Shown here one piece after another: positions 9,020 through 16,867 of a stretch of 64,000 nucleotides of DNA (its first letter is position 1; each line of letters opens with the position of its first letter). The DNA is from Luteibacter yeojuensis. GTDB taxonomy: Bacteria > Pseudomonadota > Gammaproteobacteria > Xanthomonadales > Rhodanobacteraceae. The stretch spans positions 496,001 to 560,000 of the forward strand of contig NZ_JAAQTL010000001.1 of the NCBI RefSeq assembly GCF_011742875.1, read 5' to 3'. The notes under the pieces were generated by a model. It did no database searches and was not told where the DNA came from. It saw only the letters and a program-made list of their open reading frames with translations. A program made the position numbers and the translations under genes.

Positions 9020-12000
9020 CTAATGGAAATCCCTGGAAACGGAGTCCATGGCCGGGAGCAGGTCGCTGAAATCGTGCAGGCGGGTCGCCACGAGGTGGCG
9101 CACGCCGTCGATGGCCTGCCACTGGCCGTCGACGGCGAGCAGGACCGCATCCAGAAGGGCATGGCGGCAGGCCTCGGCCACCTTGGGCCGGACGATCACG
9201 TTGACCTGTCCGGTCTCGTCTTCCAGTGTGACGAAGGTGATGCCGCCGGCGGTCTGCGGCCGCTGGCGCACGGTGACCAGACCGGCATGGCGCAGCCAGG
9301 CACCGTTGCGTTCACCGTCGAGGTCCCTGGCACGCCGCGCGCGTCGGGCCAGCAAGTTCTTGCGAATGAGCCGTAGCGGGTGCGCCGTGAGCGAAAGCCC
9401 GTGGGTGGCATAATCGGCGAAGACGTTCTCCGCCAGGGTGGGGGGGCGCAGGACCGGGCGCGCCTCCGCGACCGCATCGATGAGAGGCAGGCTGCGCTCG
9501 ATGCCGGAGCTTTCCCAGCGCGCGCGATGGCGATGCCCGCTGAGCACGCGCAGGGCGCCCGCGTCGGCGAGGCGTTCGCGTTCGAAACGGTTGAGGTCCG
9601 CGCGCCGGGATAGGTCGGCGAGGTCGCGGAAAGGCGCCGCTTCGCGCGCGGCGACAATCCGTTCGCCGAGGCCGGCAGACAGGCCGCTCACCATGCGCAG
9701 GCCAAGCCGCAGGGCATGTCTCCCGGGTTCAGGACCGACGGGTTCGAGCGTGCAGTCCCAATGACTGGCCGTGACATCCGGCGGCCGTACTTCCACCCGA
9801 TGCCTGCGCGCGTCGGCCACGAGTTGCGCGGGTGCATAGAAGCCCATGGGCTGGCTGTTGAGCAGGGCGCAGGTGAAGACTCCCGGGTGGTGGCACTTCA
9901 TGTACGACGACGCATAGGCGATGAGCGCGAAACCCGCCGCATGCGATTCGGGGAAGCCGTAGCTGCCGAAGCCCTTGATCTGGTCGATGATCTGCTGGAT
10001 GAATTCGGGCGAATAACCGTTCGCCGCCATGTTCCTGCGGATCCTCGGTTCGAATTTCTCCACGCCGCCGCGGCGCTTCCACGCGGCCATGGACCGACGC
10101 AGGTCGTCGGATTCGTCGGCGGTGAAATTCGCCACCACCTGCAGGAGCGCCATGACCTGTTCCTGGAAGATGGGCACACCCAGCGTGCGCTCCAGCACGG
10201 GCTTCACGCCTTTTTCGTAGACGACTTCTTCCCGGTTCTTCCGCCGTTGCAGGTAGGGATGGACCATGCCGCCCTGGATGGGGCCGGGACGCACGATCGC
10301 CACCTGGATCACCAGGTCGTAGTACTCCCGTGGTTGGAGGCGCGGCAGCATGGACATCTGTGCGCGCGACTCGATCTGGAATACGCCGATGGTGTCCGCT
10401 TCCCGGATCATCGCGTAAGTGCGCTCGTCGTCGGGAGGAATGTCGGCAAGCCGCCTGTAGTCGGGCCCTCCCTGCGCGCGCAGCAGGTCGACCGCCTTGC
10501 GCATGCACGTGAGCATGCCGAGGGCGAGGCAGTCGACCTTGAGCAGCTTCATGGTTTCCAGGTCGTCCTTGTCCCACTGGATCACCGTTCGATGGTCCAT
10601 CGCCGCGTTCTCCACCGGCACGAGGTGGTGGAGCGGCGTGTCGGAAATGACGAAGCCGCCCACGTGCTGGGAAAGGTGCCGCGGCATGCCGACCAGCTCG
10701 TCCACCAGCAGCATGAGTTGGCGGATGGTGCGGCTCGTCACGTCGAAGCCGCGTTCGGTCAGGCGCTCGACGATGGAGACGTCGCCGTGCGCATGCGAAT
10801 AGGCGCGGCTCAGCTGGTCGAGCTGGTCTTCGGACAGGCCCAGCGCGCGACCGACGTCGCGCGCGGCGCTCTTGGAACGGTAGCTGATCACCGTGGCGGC
10901 GAGGGCGGCGCGCTCGCGTCCGTACTTGTCGAACACGTACTGGAGGACTTCCTCGCGCCGCTCGTGCTCGAAGTCCACGTCGATGTCGGGCGGTTCGTCG
11001 CGCTCGATCGAGATGAAGCGTTCGAACAGGGTGGACACCTGGGATGGGTTCACCTCGGTGATGCCGAGGCAGAAGCAGACCACCGAGTTGGCCGCCGAAC
11101 CGCGGCCCTGGCAGAGGATCTGTTTCGAACGGGCGAAACGGACGATGTCCTCGACGGTGAGGAAGAAGGCTTCGTATTCCTTGTGCGCGATGAGCGCCAG
11201 TTCCTTTTCGATGCGCTCGACGATGGACGGCGGCACTTCGTCCGGCCAGCGCGTGGCGGCCCCCTCGTAGGTCCGGCGACGCAGGTAGGTGGCCTGGTCG
11301 AGGCCCTCGGGGACCAGTTCGCGCGGATAGACGTAATGGATCCGGCGGATGTCGAATCCGGTGCAACGTGCGGCGACGGCGAGCGTTTCCTCCATCATGT
11401 CGCGCGGATAGATGCGCGCGATCGTCTCGCGCCTGCGCAGGTGGCGTTCGCCGTTGGGGAAGAGCGCGTGTCCGGCTTCGGACAATGGCTTGTTGATGCG
11501 GATCGCGGTCATCACGTCCTGCAGGGCCCGGCGGCTCCGCAGGTGCATGTGGACATCGCCCGCGGCCACGCAAGGCAGGCCGTGACGTTCGCCGAGTTGG
11601 CGCATCGCGGCCAGCTCGGCCTCGTCGTGCTGGCCGCGATGCAGTTCCACGGCGAGCCGTGCGCGCCCCGCGAAATGCGCCGCCACCCAGGTGGCGCGCG
11701 CGTCGTGCGTCGCCGTGTCGGTGGCGCCGTAAGGACCCGGTGCCCAGAGCAGGCAGAGGCCCGCGCCCAGGGTTTCGAGGTCGGCGCGATGCAGTTCGTA
11801 ACGTCCCTTGGGCGCACGCCGCCGGGCGAGCGTGATCAGTCTGCACAGCTCCGTGTATCCGGCCTGGTTCTCGACGAGGAGGACCACGACGGTACCGTCG
11901 GAAAGGCGGAACTCGCTGCCCACGACGAGGGGCAGGCCGGTGTCGAGCGATGCTTCCAGTCCGCGCACGATGCCGGACAGCGAGCATTCGTCGGTGATGG

Positions 12001-12166
12001 CGAGCGCGGCATAGCCGATGGCCTTCGCCCGCTCGAACAGCTCCCGCGCACTGGATGCGCCACGTTGGAAACTGAAATCGCTGAGCGCATGCAGTTCGGC
12101 ATAGGCGGGGACATCGCTGTCCTCGTCGTTGGCCGGTGTCAGATTGGCTGTATCGAGCTGCATCAT
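9020..12166 (-). CDS. dnaE2: Error-prone DNA polymerase DnaE2 (ImuC)
   Basis: A 1048-residue C-family polymerase that carries out translesion synthesis with ImuA and ImuB after DNA damage. It begins with a PHP domain (YAELHALSDFSFQRGASSAR, then ITDECSLSGIVRGLEAS). The polymerase core contains the catalytic PDIDVDF segment. Near the C-terminus there is an OB-fold (GGITFVTLEDETGQVNVIV). Length is usual for DnaE2 and shorter than replicative DnaE. The start is one of two adjacent ATG codons (12166, 12163); a longer in-frame start at 12205 would read through a REP element and is rejected. It is the last gene of lexA-imuA-imuB-dnaE2. Unusually, 110 bp with a REP pair separate it from imuB, and no good ribosome-binding site is visible. 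Confidence 0.95.
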   Translation of the reverse strand: MMQLDTANLTPANDEDSDVPAYAELHALSDFSFQRGASSARELFERAKAIGYAALAITDECSLSGIVRGLEASLDTGLPLVVGSEFRLSDGTVVVLLVENQAGYTELCRLITLARRRAPKGRYELHRADLETLGAGLCLLWAPGPYGATDTATHDARATWVAAHFAGRARLAVELHRGQHDEAELAAMRQLGERHGLPCVAAGDVHMHLRSRRALQDVMTAIRINKPLSEAGHALFPNGERHLRRRETIARIYPRDMMEETLAVAARCTGFDIRRIHYVYPRELVPEGLDQATYLRRRTYEGAATRWPDEVPPSIVERIEKELALIAHKEYEAFFLTVEDIVRFARSKQILCQGRGSAANSVVCFCLGITEVNPSQVSTLFERFISIERDEPPDIDVDFEHERREEVLQYVFDKYGRERAALAATVISYRSKSAARDVGRALGLSEDQLDQLSRAYSHAHGDVSIVERLTERGFDVTSRTIRQLMLLVDELVGMPRHLSQHVGGFVISDTPLHHLVPVENAAMDHRTVIQWDKDDLETMKLLKVDCLALGMLTCMRKAVDLLRAQGGPDYRRLADIPPDDERTYAMIREADTIGVFQIESRAQMSMLPRLQPREYYDLVIQVAIVRPGPIQGGMVHPYLQRRKNREEVVYEKGVKPVLERTLGVPIFQEQVMALLQVVANFTADESDDLRRSMAAWKRRGGVEKFEPRIRRNMAANGYSPEFIQQIIDQIKGFGSYGFPESHAAGFALIAYASSYMKCHHPGVFTCALLNSQPMGFYAPAQLVADARRHRVEVRPPDVTASHWDCTLEPVGPEPGRHALRLGLRMVSGLSAGLGERIVAAREAAPFRDLADLSRRADLNRFERERLADAGALRVLSGHRHRARWESSGIERSLPLIDAVAEARPVLRPPTLAENVFADYATHGLSLTAHPLRLIRKNLLARRARRARDLDGERNGAWLRHAGLVTVRQRPQTAGGITFVTLEDETGQVNVIVRPKVAEACRHALLDAVLLAVDGQWQAIDGVRHLVATRLHDFSDLLPAMDSVSRDFH

Positions 12167-12175
12167 GATGAAAAT

Positions 12176-12256
12176 GTAGGAGCCGCTACAGCGGCGAGAA
12201 GCCAACGGAGCGATGAAGCGGCGAGGCGGGTTCCCTCGCCGCTATAGCGGCTCCTG
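12176..12256. repeat. REP pair (GTAG type) between imuB and dnaE2
   Basis: GTAGGAGCCGCTACAGCGGC at the left end and its inverted partner GCCGCTATAGCGGCTCCTGC at the right end flank about 40 bp. Together they can form a long hairpin in the operon mRNA, 9 bp before the dnaE2 start codon. Confidence 0.92.
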
Positions 12257-12276
12257 CCGTCGGGCGAAATCCATGG

Positions 12277-13710
12277 TCAGGCGAACCAGCCGTGCAGCAT
12301 CCAGCCGTCGAGGGTGCCGGGCGGCAGGTAGGCCCAGGCCTGCTGTCCCTGTGCCGTGCGCACGATGTAGTAATCGCGACGCGTATCGCCGCCATCCCAC
12401 CAGCCGCTTTCGATGCGCTCGGGGCCGGCGAGCACGGCCGCCGGTTCCGGGCGCATCGGTTGCGGCCGCGGCAGGAGCCAGAGGGGCCGGCGACGTCGCG
12501 GCGGAGATACCGTGTCGCCGGGCCTGCCGTAGCGGGAGGCGTATTCGGGACGGTGATCGGCGACCAGCGCGATCTGGCGCAGCGCCGCGTCGCCGAGGCG
12601 TGCGCGCAGGCGCTCGTCGAGCGTGGGCCAGTCCAGGCCGTCGCCGCGCACGGGTTCGAAAAGGTCGCGCACGGGCGGTCGGAATACCGGCAGTTCGGCG
12701 GCGTCGAGTTCGATCGCCCGCGCGGGAGCGGGCAGGGAGGCACGTTCCAGCCGCGTGCGCGCCAGTTCGAACAGGCGCTCGGCATCGCGCTGCGGTGCGG
12801 CCATGGCGACCGCGATACGCGTGGCCTCGCCGCGCGCATGCTCGAGGGTGAGCGTGAAGCGCTGCACGCCGCCGTCGCGTGCGGCAAGCTGGTTGGCAAG
12901 CGCGCGGGTGAGCCGGCGCAGCGGGAAGAGCAGCGGTTGGCTGCCGTCCAGTTCGCCGTCGAACTCGATTTTCTGCCGGAAGCTTGCCGGCGGCTGCCAT
13001 GCGGGCAGCACGTCGGACGCATGGCCCCGCACGCGGTCGAGCCAGTTCACTCCCTCGCGTCCGATGCGCCGCGTGAGTTCGGGACGCGGCAGACGGAACA
13101 CCTCGTCGAGGCGGCGGAAGCCCATCGCCTGCAGCGAGGTCACCGTGGCGGCGGGCAGCCCGCTCTGCTTCAGCGGCAACGCAGCGAGCATGCGCCGCAC
13201 GCCCTCATGCTCCGGCAGCACGATCCCATCGGCGCTGGCGGCGAACACCCAGGACGCCGCGGCGAACGGTGTGGCCGCCAGCGTATGCGCATGACCCTGT
13301 CCGGCCAGCCCCGCGCGCAGGCGTCCGGCCAGCAGGGGCCAGCCGTCGAAAAGGCGCAGGCTGGCGCCGACCTCCATCAGGATCGCGTTGGGTGGCACGA
13401 GGCTCACATGGCCGCTGAACTGGTAGCACCAGGCGGCCAGTTCGGCGAGCAGGCGTTCTTCCGCGCCGGGATCGCGCGGACGTACTTCGAGAGCGGGACA
13501 CAAGGCGCGCGCAGCGGCCAGGCTCTGTCCTCGACGCACACCGAAGGATGAGGCTTCGGTGTTCGCCGCGGCGATCAGACGCTGGCGCGCCTTGTGGTCC
13601 AGCAGGGCGGAGGGGCCTGCCTCCGGCACCACGGCGAAGGCGGCGGAGAACGCCAGGCCGGGAAAGCGGAGACAGGCCCAAAGCATGGCTGCGCGAGCAT
13701 CGTCAGGCAC
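12277..13710 (-). CDS. imuB: ImuB, Y-family polymerase-like mutasome protein
   Basis: A 477-residue Y-family polymerase homologue that acts as the hub of the ImuABC mutasome, contacting the beta clamp, ImuA and DnaE2. The palm and finger regions are recognisable (LWACLRFPGLAFSAA, then LRRGQSLAAARALCP-like VRRGQSLAAARALCPALEV). The acidic catalytic residues of DinB-type polymerases are not at the expected places, consistent with known ImuB proteins being inactive. The little-finger region follows at about residues 230-340. The C-terminus is Arg/Pro-rich and ends with WAYLPPGTLDGWMLHGWFA. It starts with GTG and overlaps the imuA stop codon by 8 bp, so the two are translationally coupled. Confidence 0.93.
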   Translation of the reverse strand: MPDDARAAMLWACLRFPGLAFSAAFAVVPEAGPSALLDHKARQRLIAAANTEASSFGVRRGQSLAAARALCPALEVRPRDPGAEERLLAELAAWCYQFSGHVSLVPPNAILMEVGASLRLFDGWPLLAGRLRAGLAGQGHAHTLAATPFAAASWVFAASADGIVLPEHEGVRRMLAALPLKQSGLPAATVTSLQAMGFRRLDEVFRLPRPELTRRIGREGVNWLDRVRGHASDVLPAWQPPASFRQKIEFDGELDGSQPLLFPLRRLTRALANQLAARDGGVQRFTLTLEHARGEATRIAVAMAAPQRDAERLFELARTRLERASLPAPARAIELDAAELPVFRPPVRDLFEPVRGDGLDWPTLDERLRARLGDAALRQIALVADHRPEYASRYGRPGDTVSPPRRRRPLWLLPRPQPMRPEPAAVLAGPERIESGWWDGGDTRRDYYIVRTAQGQQAWAYLPPGTLDGWMLHGWFA

Positions 13711-14332
13711 GCATGCGCAGCAGCGGAGCAGTGGTGGTCAGCAGACCGCGCGACTTGAGCACGTCCACGTAGGTGGCTTCGTCGCTGTTGCTGACCTTGA
13801 GGCGGAGCGCGGCCGGGCTGTTCTGCGCGGCGTGCGCGGCGGGACGGAAGAGCATGGCGCACGCATCGCCGCTTTCCGCGGCCAGCTGCAGGCGGCGCAG
13901 GCTGCGGTAATCGATCTCGGGCAGCCAGCCGACCACCGCGCCGCAGCAGCCCGAACGCAGGCACTGTTCCATGCTCCACGCGGCCTCGGTGCTGCCGGCG
14001 TGGATTTCGTGCAGGAAGCGCAGGTCCACTCCGGCCGCCGCGAGCGCGGGGGCGTAAGGCAGGTAGGGCGGAGCGACGAAGATCACCCGGCGGTGTTCCT
14101 GGGTGAGCGCGGCCAGTGCGGGCATCACCAGGTCCAGCTCGCCGAGGCCGTCGTGCTCGAACAGGATCTCGCTCAGTGCGCCCTGCGGCCAGCCGCCGCC
14201 GGGAAGCTTCGCGTCCAGCGAGGTCCAGCCCGTGGACAGCGCGCGCACGCGCGGCTGGCGATCGGCTGACCGGCGCCAGATACCGGGATGGTCGAGCACC
14301 TGGGCAAGGGTCGGGGTGGCGATGGCGTTCAT
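13703..14332 (-). CDS. imuA: ImuA, RecA-like mutasome protein
   Basis: A 209-residue RecA-fold protein of the ImuA/SulA-like group. The pattern is LSTGWTSLDAKLPGGGWPQG (the RecA-type GG.P.G turn), then ALSEILFEHDGLGELDLVMP, with later strands RRVIFVAPP and GAVVGWL. A true Walker A lysine is absent, as is usual for ImuA. Known ImuA proteins bind ImuB and modulate RecA during SOS mutagenesis. The ATG at 14332 lies 2 bp after the lexA stop codon, within the SOS operon. A much longer upstream frame reads through lexA and is rejected. Confidence 0.92.
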   Translation of the reverse strand: MNAIATPTLAQVLDHPGIWRRSADRQPRVRALSTGWTSLDAKLPGGGWPQGALSEILFEHDGLGELDLVMPALAALTQEHRRVIFVAPPYLPYAPALAAAGVDLRFLHEIHAGSTEAAWSMEQCLRSGCCGAVVGWLPEIDYRSLRRLQLAAESGDACAMLFRPAAHAAQNSPAALRLKVSNSDEATYVDVLKSRGLLTTTAPLLRMRA

Positions 14333-14334
14333 GG

Positions 14335-15000
14335 TCAGGTCCTGCGGATGATGCCGACGTAACGCCCTTCGATGGCGAACGCATGGCGGCGTGGATCGAC
14401 TTCGATGGGGGCGAAGTCGGGGTTTTCGGGGAGCAACAGGAGACGGTCGCGCTCGTGCTTCAGGCGCTTCACGGTGACTTCGTCGTCGAGGCGCGCGACG
14501 ACGATCTGGCCGTCGTTCGCCGTGGCGGTCTTGTGCACGGCGAGCAGGTCGCCGTCGAGGATGCCCGCGTCGCGCATGCTCATACCCACCACGCGAAGGA
14601 GGTAGTCGGCGCGCGGGCGGAACAGGGAGGGATCGACTTCGAGCTGCGCCTCGATGTTCTCTTCCGCGAGGATGGGCGAACCCGCGGCGACGCGGCCGAT
14701 CAACGGCAGGTCGTTCGCGGCGGCGATGCCGCGGAAGTCGCTGGGCTCCCGCCTTCGCGGGAACGACGACAGGTAACCCGCGTCGCCGGCCGGCAGGCGC
14801 AGGCCACGATGCTGCGGCGAGCGCTCCAGCACGCCCTTCTTCACCAGCGACTCCACGCAGGCCTGGGCGGAACTGTGGCTGGAGAAGCCCAATGCCTCGG
14901 CGATCTCGCGCAGCGTGGGAGGAAGCCCCTGGCTCTGCAGGTATTCCCGCAGGAAGGCGAGGGTCTTTTGCTGACGCTCTGTAAGGGAAGGTGTCGACAT
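14335..15000 (-). CDS. lexA: LexA-family SOS repressor with an in-frame repeat insertion
   Basis: A 221-residue repressor. The N-terminal winged helix covers about residues 3-70 (LTERQQKTLAFLREYLQSQG, then LREIAEALGFSSHSSAQACV). The C-terminal S24 peptidase domain begins near residue 98. The self-cleavage site is Ala106-Gly107 (RVAAGSP), and the catalytic pair is Ser141 (GMSM) and Lys178 (VTVKRL). The linker is about 20 residues longer than in E. coli LexA, because residues 78-89 (SSFPRRREPSDF) are encoded by a REP-type palindrome. The gene leads the imuA-imuB-dnaE2 operon and is probably its repressor. The start codon is 1 bp from the operator, so the transcript is probably leaderless. A second, global lexA elsewhere in the genome is likely in this lineage but is not seen here. 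Confidence 0.95.
   Translation of the reverse strand: MSTPSLTERQQKTLAFLREYLQSQGLPPTLREIAEALGFSSHSSAQACVESLVKKGVLERSPQHRGLRLPAGDAGYLSSFPRRREPSDFRGIAAANDLPLIGRVAAGSPILAEENIEAQLEVDPSLFRPRADYLLRVVGMSMRDAGILDGDLLAVHKTATANDGQIVVARLDDEVTVKRLKHERDRLLLLPENPDFAPIEVDPRRHAFAIEGRYVGIIRRT
14734..14770. repeat. Single REP-type palindrome inside lexA
   Basis: GAAGTCGCTGGG followed by a hairpin (CTCCCGCCTTCGCGGGAA) and CGACGAC, homologous to the two units at 8399-8482. Read on the minus strand it is in frame with lexA and codes for SSFPRRREPSDF in the linker between the DNA-binding and protease domains. Confidence 0.85.
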
Positions 15001-15001
15001 G

Positions 15002-15036
15002 TGTACATTTGTACATATGTACGAGGAGCGGCGCAA
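15002..15036 (-). promoter_or_regulatory. LexA operator and promoter of lexA-imuA-imuB-dnaE2
   Basis: A perfect palindrome TGTACAAATGTACA (15002-15015) partly overlaps a second one, GTACATATGTAC (15011-15022). GTAC-N4-GTAC/GTGC is the type of site bound by LexA2 proteins that control imuB-dnaE2 cassettes in pseudomonads and xanthomonads. On the minus strand a possible -35 TTGCGC (15036-15031) and -10 TACAAA (15013-15008), spaced by 17 bp, would start transcription at or next to the lexA ATG. LexA bound here would cover the -10 box. Confidence 0.8.
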
Positions 15037-15109
15037 GAGGCGACGAGGGATTGCACGTTGTTGCACGATTGCATACAGTGCTGCGCATTCACTCCTGAAA
15101 GGAAGCCGC

Positions 15110-16228
15110 ATGCATCCCGCACGAGCGACGCGCCTGATCTTCCTTCTCTCGGGGATCGGCATGGCCAGTTGGGCGCCGATGGTCCCGTACGCAAAAGCCA
15201 GGCTCGGCCTCGACGAAGCCGCGCTCGGACTCGTGTTGTTGTGCATGGGGTGCGGTGCCGCGGCGGCCATGCCGCTGGCAGGTTTCCTGACCCATCGCTA
15301 CGGCAACCGCGACGTGATCGGTGTCAGTGCCCTGATGGTCTGCCTGGCCTTGCCCTTGCTGACGATCGCGCCGGACGCGTATTGGCTGGGTGCCGCGCTG
15401 CTGTTCTTCGGAGCGTCGCTGGGCGTGGTCGATGTGTCCATGAATGCGCATGCGGTGGACGTGGAAAAGCACGCCGGCAAGCCGATGATGTCTGGATTCC
15501 ACGGCCTTTTCAGCGTGGGCGGCCTGGTCGGCTCCGCGGGCATGGCGGCGCTGTTGAAGGCGGGCGCACCGCTCACCGGCAGCGCGTTGGCCGTGGGCGG
15601 CGGCCTGCTCGCCATCGTGGCCACGCAATGGCGGCACTTCATGGTTCGCCTGCACGACGCGGACGAAACGCATTCGATCTTCCGCCTGCCTTCCGCCGCC
15701 GTGCTCCTGCTCGGTTTCCTCTGCCTCGTGGTGTTCCTGGCCGAAGGCGCGATGCTGGACTGGAGCGCGGTGTTCCTGCGTTATTCGCGCGGCTTCGATC
15801 CTTCGCTCGCCGGCCTGGGCTATGCGGCGTTCTCCATCGCGATGGCCTGCGGCCGTCTCCTCGGCGACCGCATCACGGCCTCGGTGGGGCGGGTGACGAT
15901 CGTCCGCGCCGGTGCCTTCGTCGCCGCGCTGGGTTTCTTCCTCGCCACCATGCTGCCGTGGACGTCCGCGGCGCTGCTGGGCTTCGTGCTCGTCGGCGTG
16001 GGCGCATCGAACATCGTCCCCGTGCTGTTCAGCGCCGCCGGCCGCCAGCCGCGTACCTCGCCGGGCATCGCCATCGCCACGGTGACGTCGCTGGGCTACG
16101 CGGGCATGCTCGCGGGACCGGCGGCGATCGGTTTCGTCGCCCACCGCAGCAGCCTGTCCATCGCCCTCGGCGGCGTGGCCGTGCTGCTCGTCGTCGTCTC
16201 GGCCTGCGCGTCCATCGTGCGGCGTTAA
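15110..16228 (+). CDS. MFS transporter, YbjJ-like
   Basis: A 372-residue major facilitator with about 12 predicted helices and no signal peptide. Features include GIGMASWAPMVPYAKARLGL at the first helix, the loop sequence THRYGNRDVIG after helix 2, GVVDVSMNAHAVDVE between helices 4 and 5, and SGFHGLFSVGGLVG. These resemble the YbjJ/fucose-permease side of the superfamily. The substrate is unknown. Its downstream neighbours are a HAD phosphatase and a DeoR repressor; that trio suggests uptake and dephosphorylation of a sugar or sugar phosphate. The ATG at 15110 has a GAAAGGAAG site; the frame upstream would run into the lexA operator. It is divergent from lexA. Confidence 0.88.
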   Translation: MHPARATRLIFLLSGIGMASWAPMVPYAKARLGLDEAALGLVLLCMGCGAAAAMPLAGFLTHRYGNRDVIGVSALMVCLALPLLTIAPDAYWLGAALLFFGASLGVVDVSMNAHAVDVEKHAGKPMMSGFHGLFSVGGLVGSAGMAALLKAGAPLTGSALAVGGGLLAIVATQWRHFMVRLHDADETHSIFRLPSAAVLLLGFLCLVVFLAEGAMLDWSAVFLRYSRGFDPSLAGLGYAAFSIAMACGRLLGDRITASVGRVTIVRAGAFVAALGFFLATMLPWTSAALLGFVLVGVGASNIVPVLFSAAGRQPRTSPGIAIATVTSLGYAGMLAGPAAIGFVAHRSSLSIALGGVAVLLVVVSACASIVRR

Positions 16229-16246
16229 GCAAACCAGGGAGTCATC

Positions 16247-16867
16247 ATGCATAGCAAACGCGATGTCGTGATCTTCGATTTCGGCGGCGTCCTGATCGAC
16301 TGGAACCCGCGTTACCTTTATCGCAAGCTGTTCGGCGACGACGAGGCGGCGATGGAAACCTTCCTTGCGGAAGTCACCACGCCGGAATGGAACCTGCAAC
16401 AGGACGCGGGACGCTCGTGGGACGAGGCGGTGCGCCTGCTCACGGCGGAGCATCCGACGAAAGCGGAACTCATCGCGGCCTACCAGCACCGCTGGGAGGA
16501 AACGCTCGGCGGTCCCATCGACGACAGCTTGCATATCCTGCGCGAACTGAAGGAAGCGGGGCATCCGCTTTACGGTCTCACCAACTGGTCGCAGCAAACC
16601 TTCCCCGTGGCGCTCGAACGCTTCGACTTCCTCGCGCTGTTCGACGGCATCGTCGTATCGGGCAGGGAGGGCATGGTGAAGCCCGACCCGAAACTCTACG
16701 AAACCCTGCTCGAGCGCTACGACATCGATCCGTCGCGCGCCGTCTTCATCGACGACAACAGGACGAACGTGGATGCCGCGGAAGCCTTCGGCATCCACGG
16801 CATCCATTTCCATACGCCGGCGCAGTTGCGCGCCGAACTGGTGGAACTCGGCTTCCTGCCGCGATGA
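16247..16867 (+). CDS. HAD-IA family phosphatase, YihX-like
   Basis: A 206-residue haloacid dehalogenase-type hydrolase. Motif I is IFDFGGVLIDWNPR (nucleophile Asp and acid Asp two-letter pattern changed to DFGG, with the WNPR tail of the YihX/epoxide hydrolase N-domain group). Motif II is the TNWS region, motif III is the Lys in GMVKPDPKLYE, and motif IV is FIDDNRTNV. YihX of E. coli removes phosphate from alpha-glucose-1-phosphate, so a sugar phosphate is a fair guess here. AGGGAG before the ATG is the ribosome-binding site. It lies 18 bp after the MFS gene and overlaps the DeoR gene by 4 bp. Confidence 0.9.
   Translation: MHSKRDVVIFDFGGVLIDWNPRYLYRKLFGDDEAAMETFLAEVTTPEWNLQQDAGRSWDEAVRLLTAEHPTKAELIAAYQHRWEETLGGPIDDSLHILRELKEAGHPLYGLTNWSQQTFPVALERFDFLALFDGIVVSGREGMVKPDPKLYETLLERYDIDPSRAVFIDDNRTNVDAAEAFGIHGIHFHTPAQLRAELVELGFLPR

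Noticed and set aside
12167..12205. N-terminal extension of DnaE2 (13 residues) starting in the REP
   Set aside because: The extra residues are REP sequence in translation; the tandem ATG at 12166/12163 fits the family better.
9716..12247. Long open frame (843 codons) on the plus strand opposite dnaE2
   Set aside because: It is an antisense shadow of a well-supported gene in high-GC DNA; its product is His/Arg/Asp-rich with no recognisable domain.
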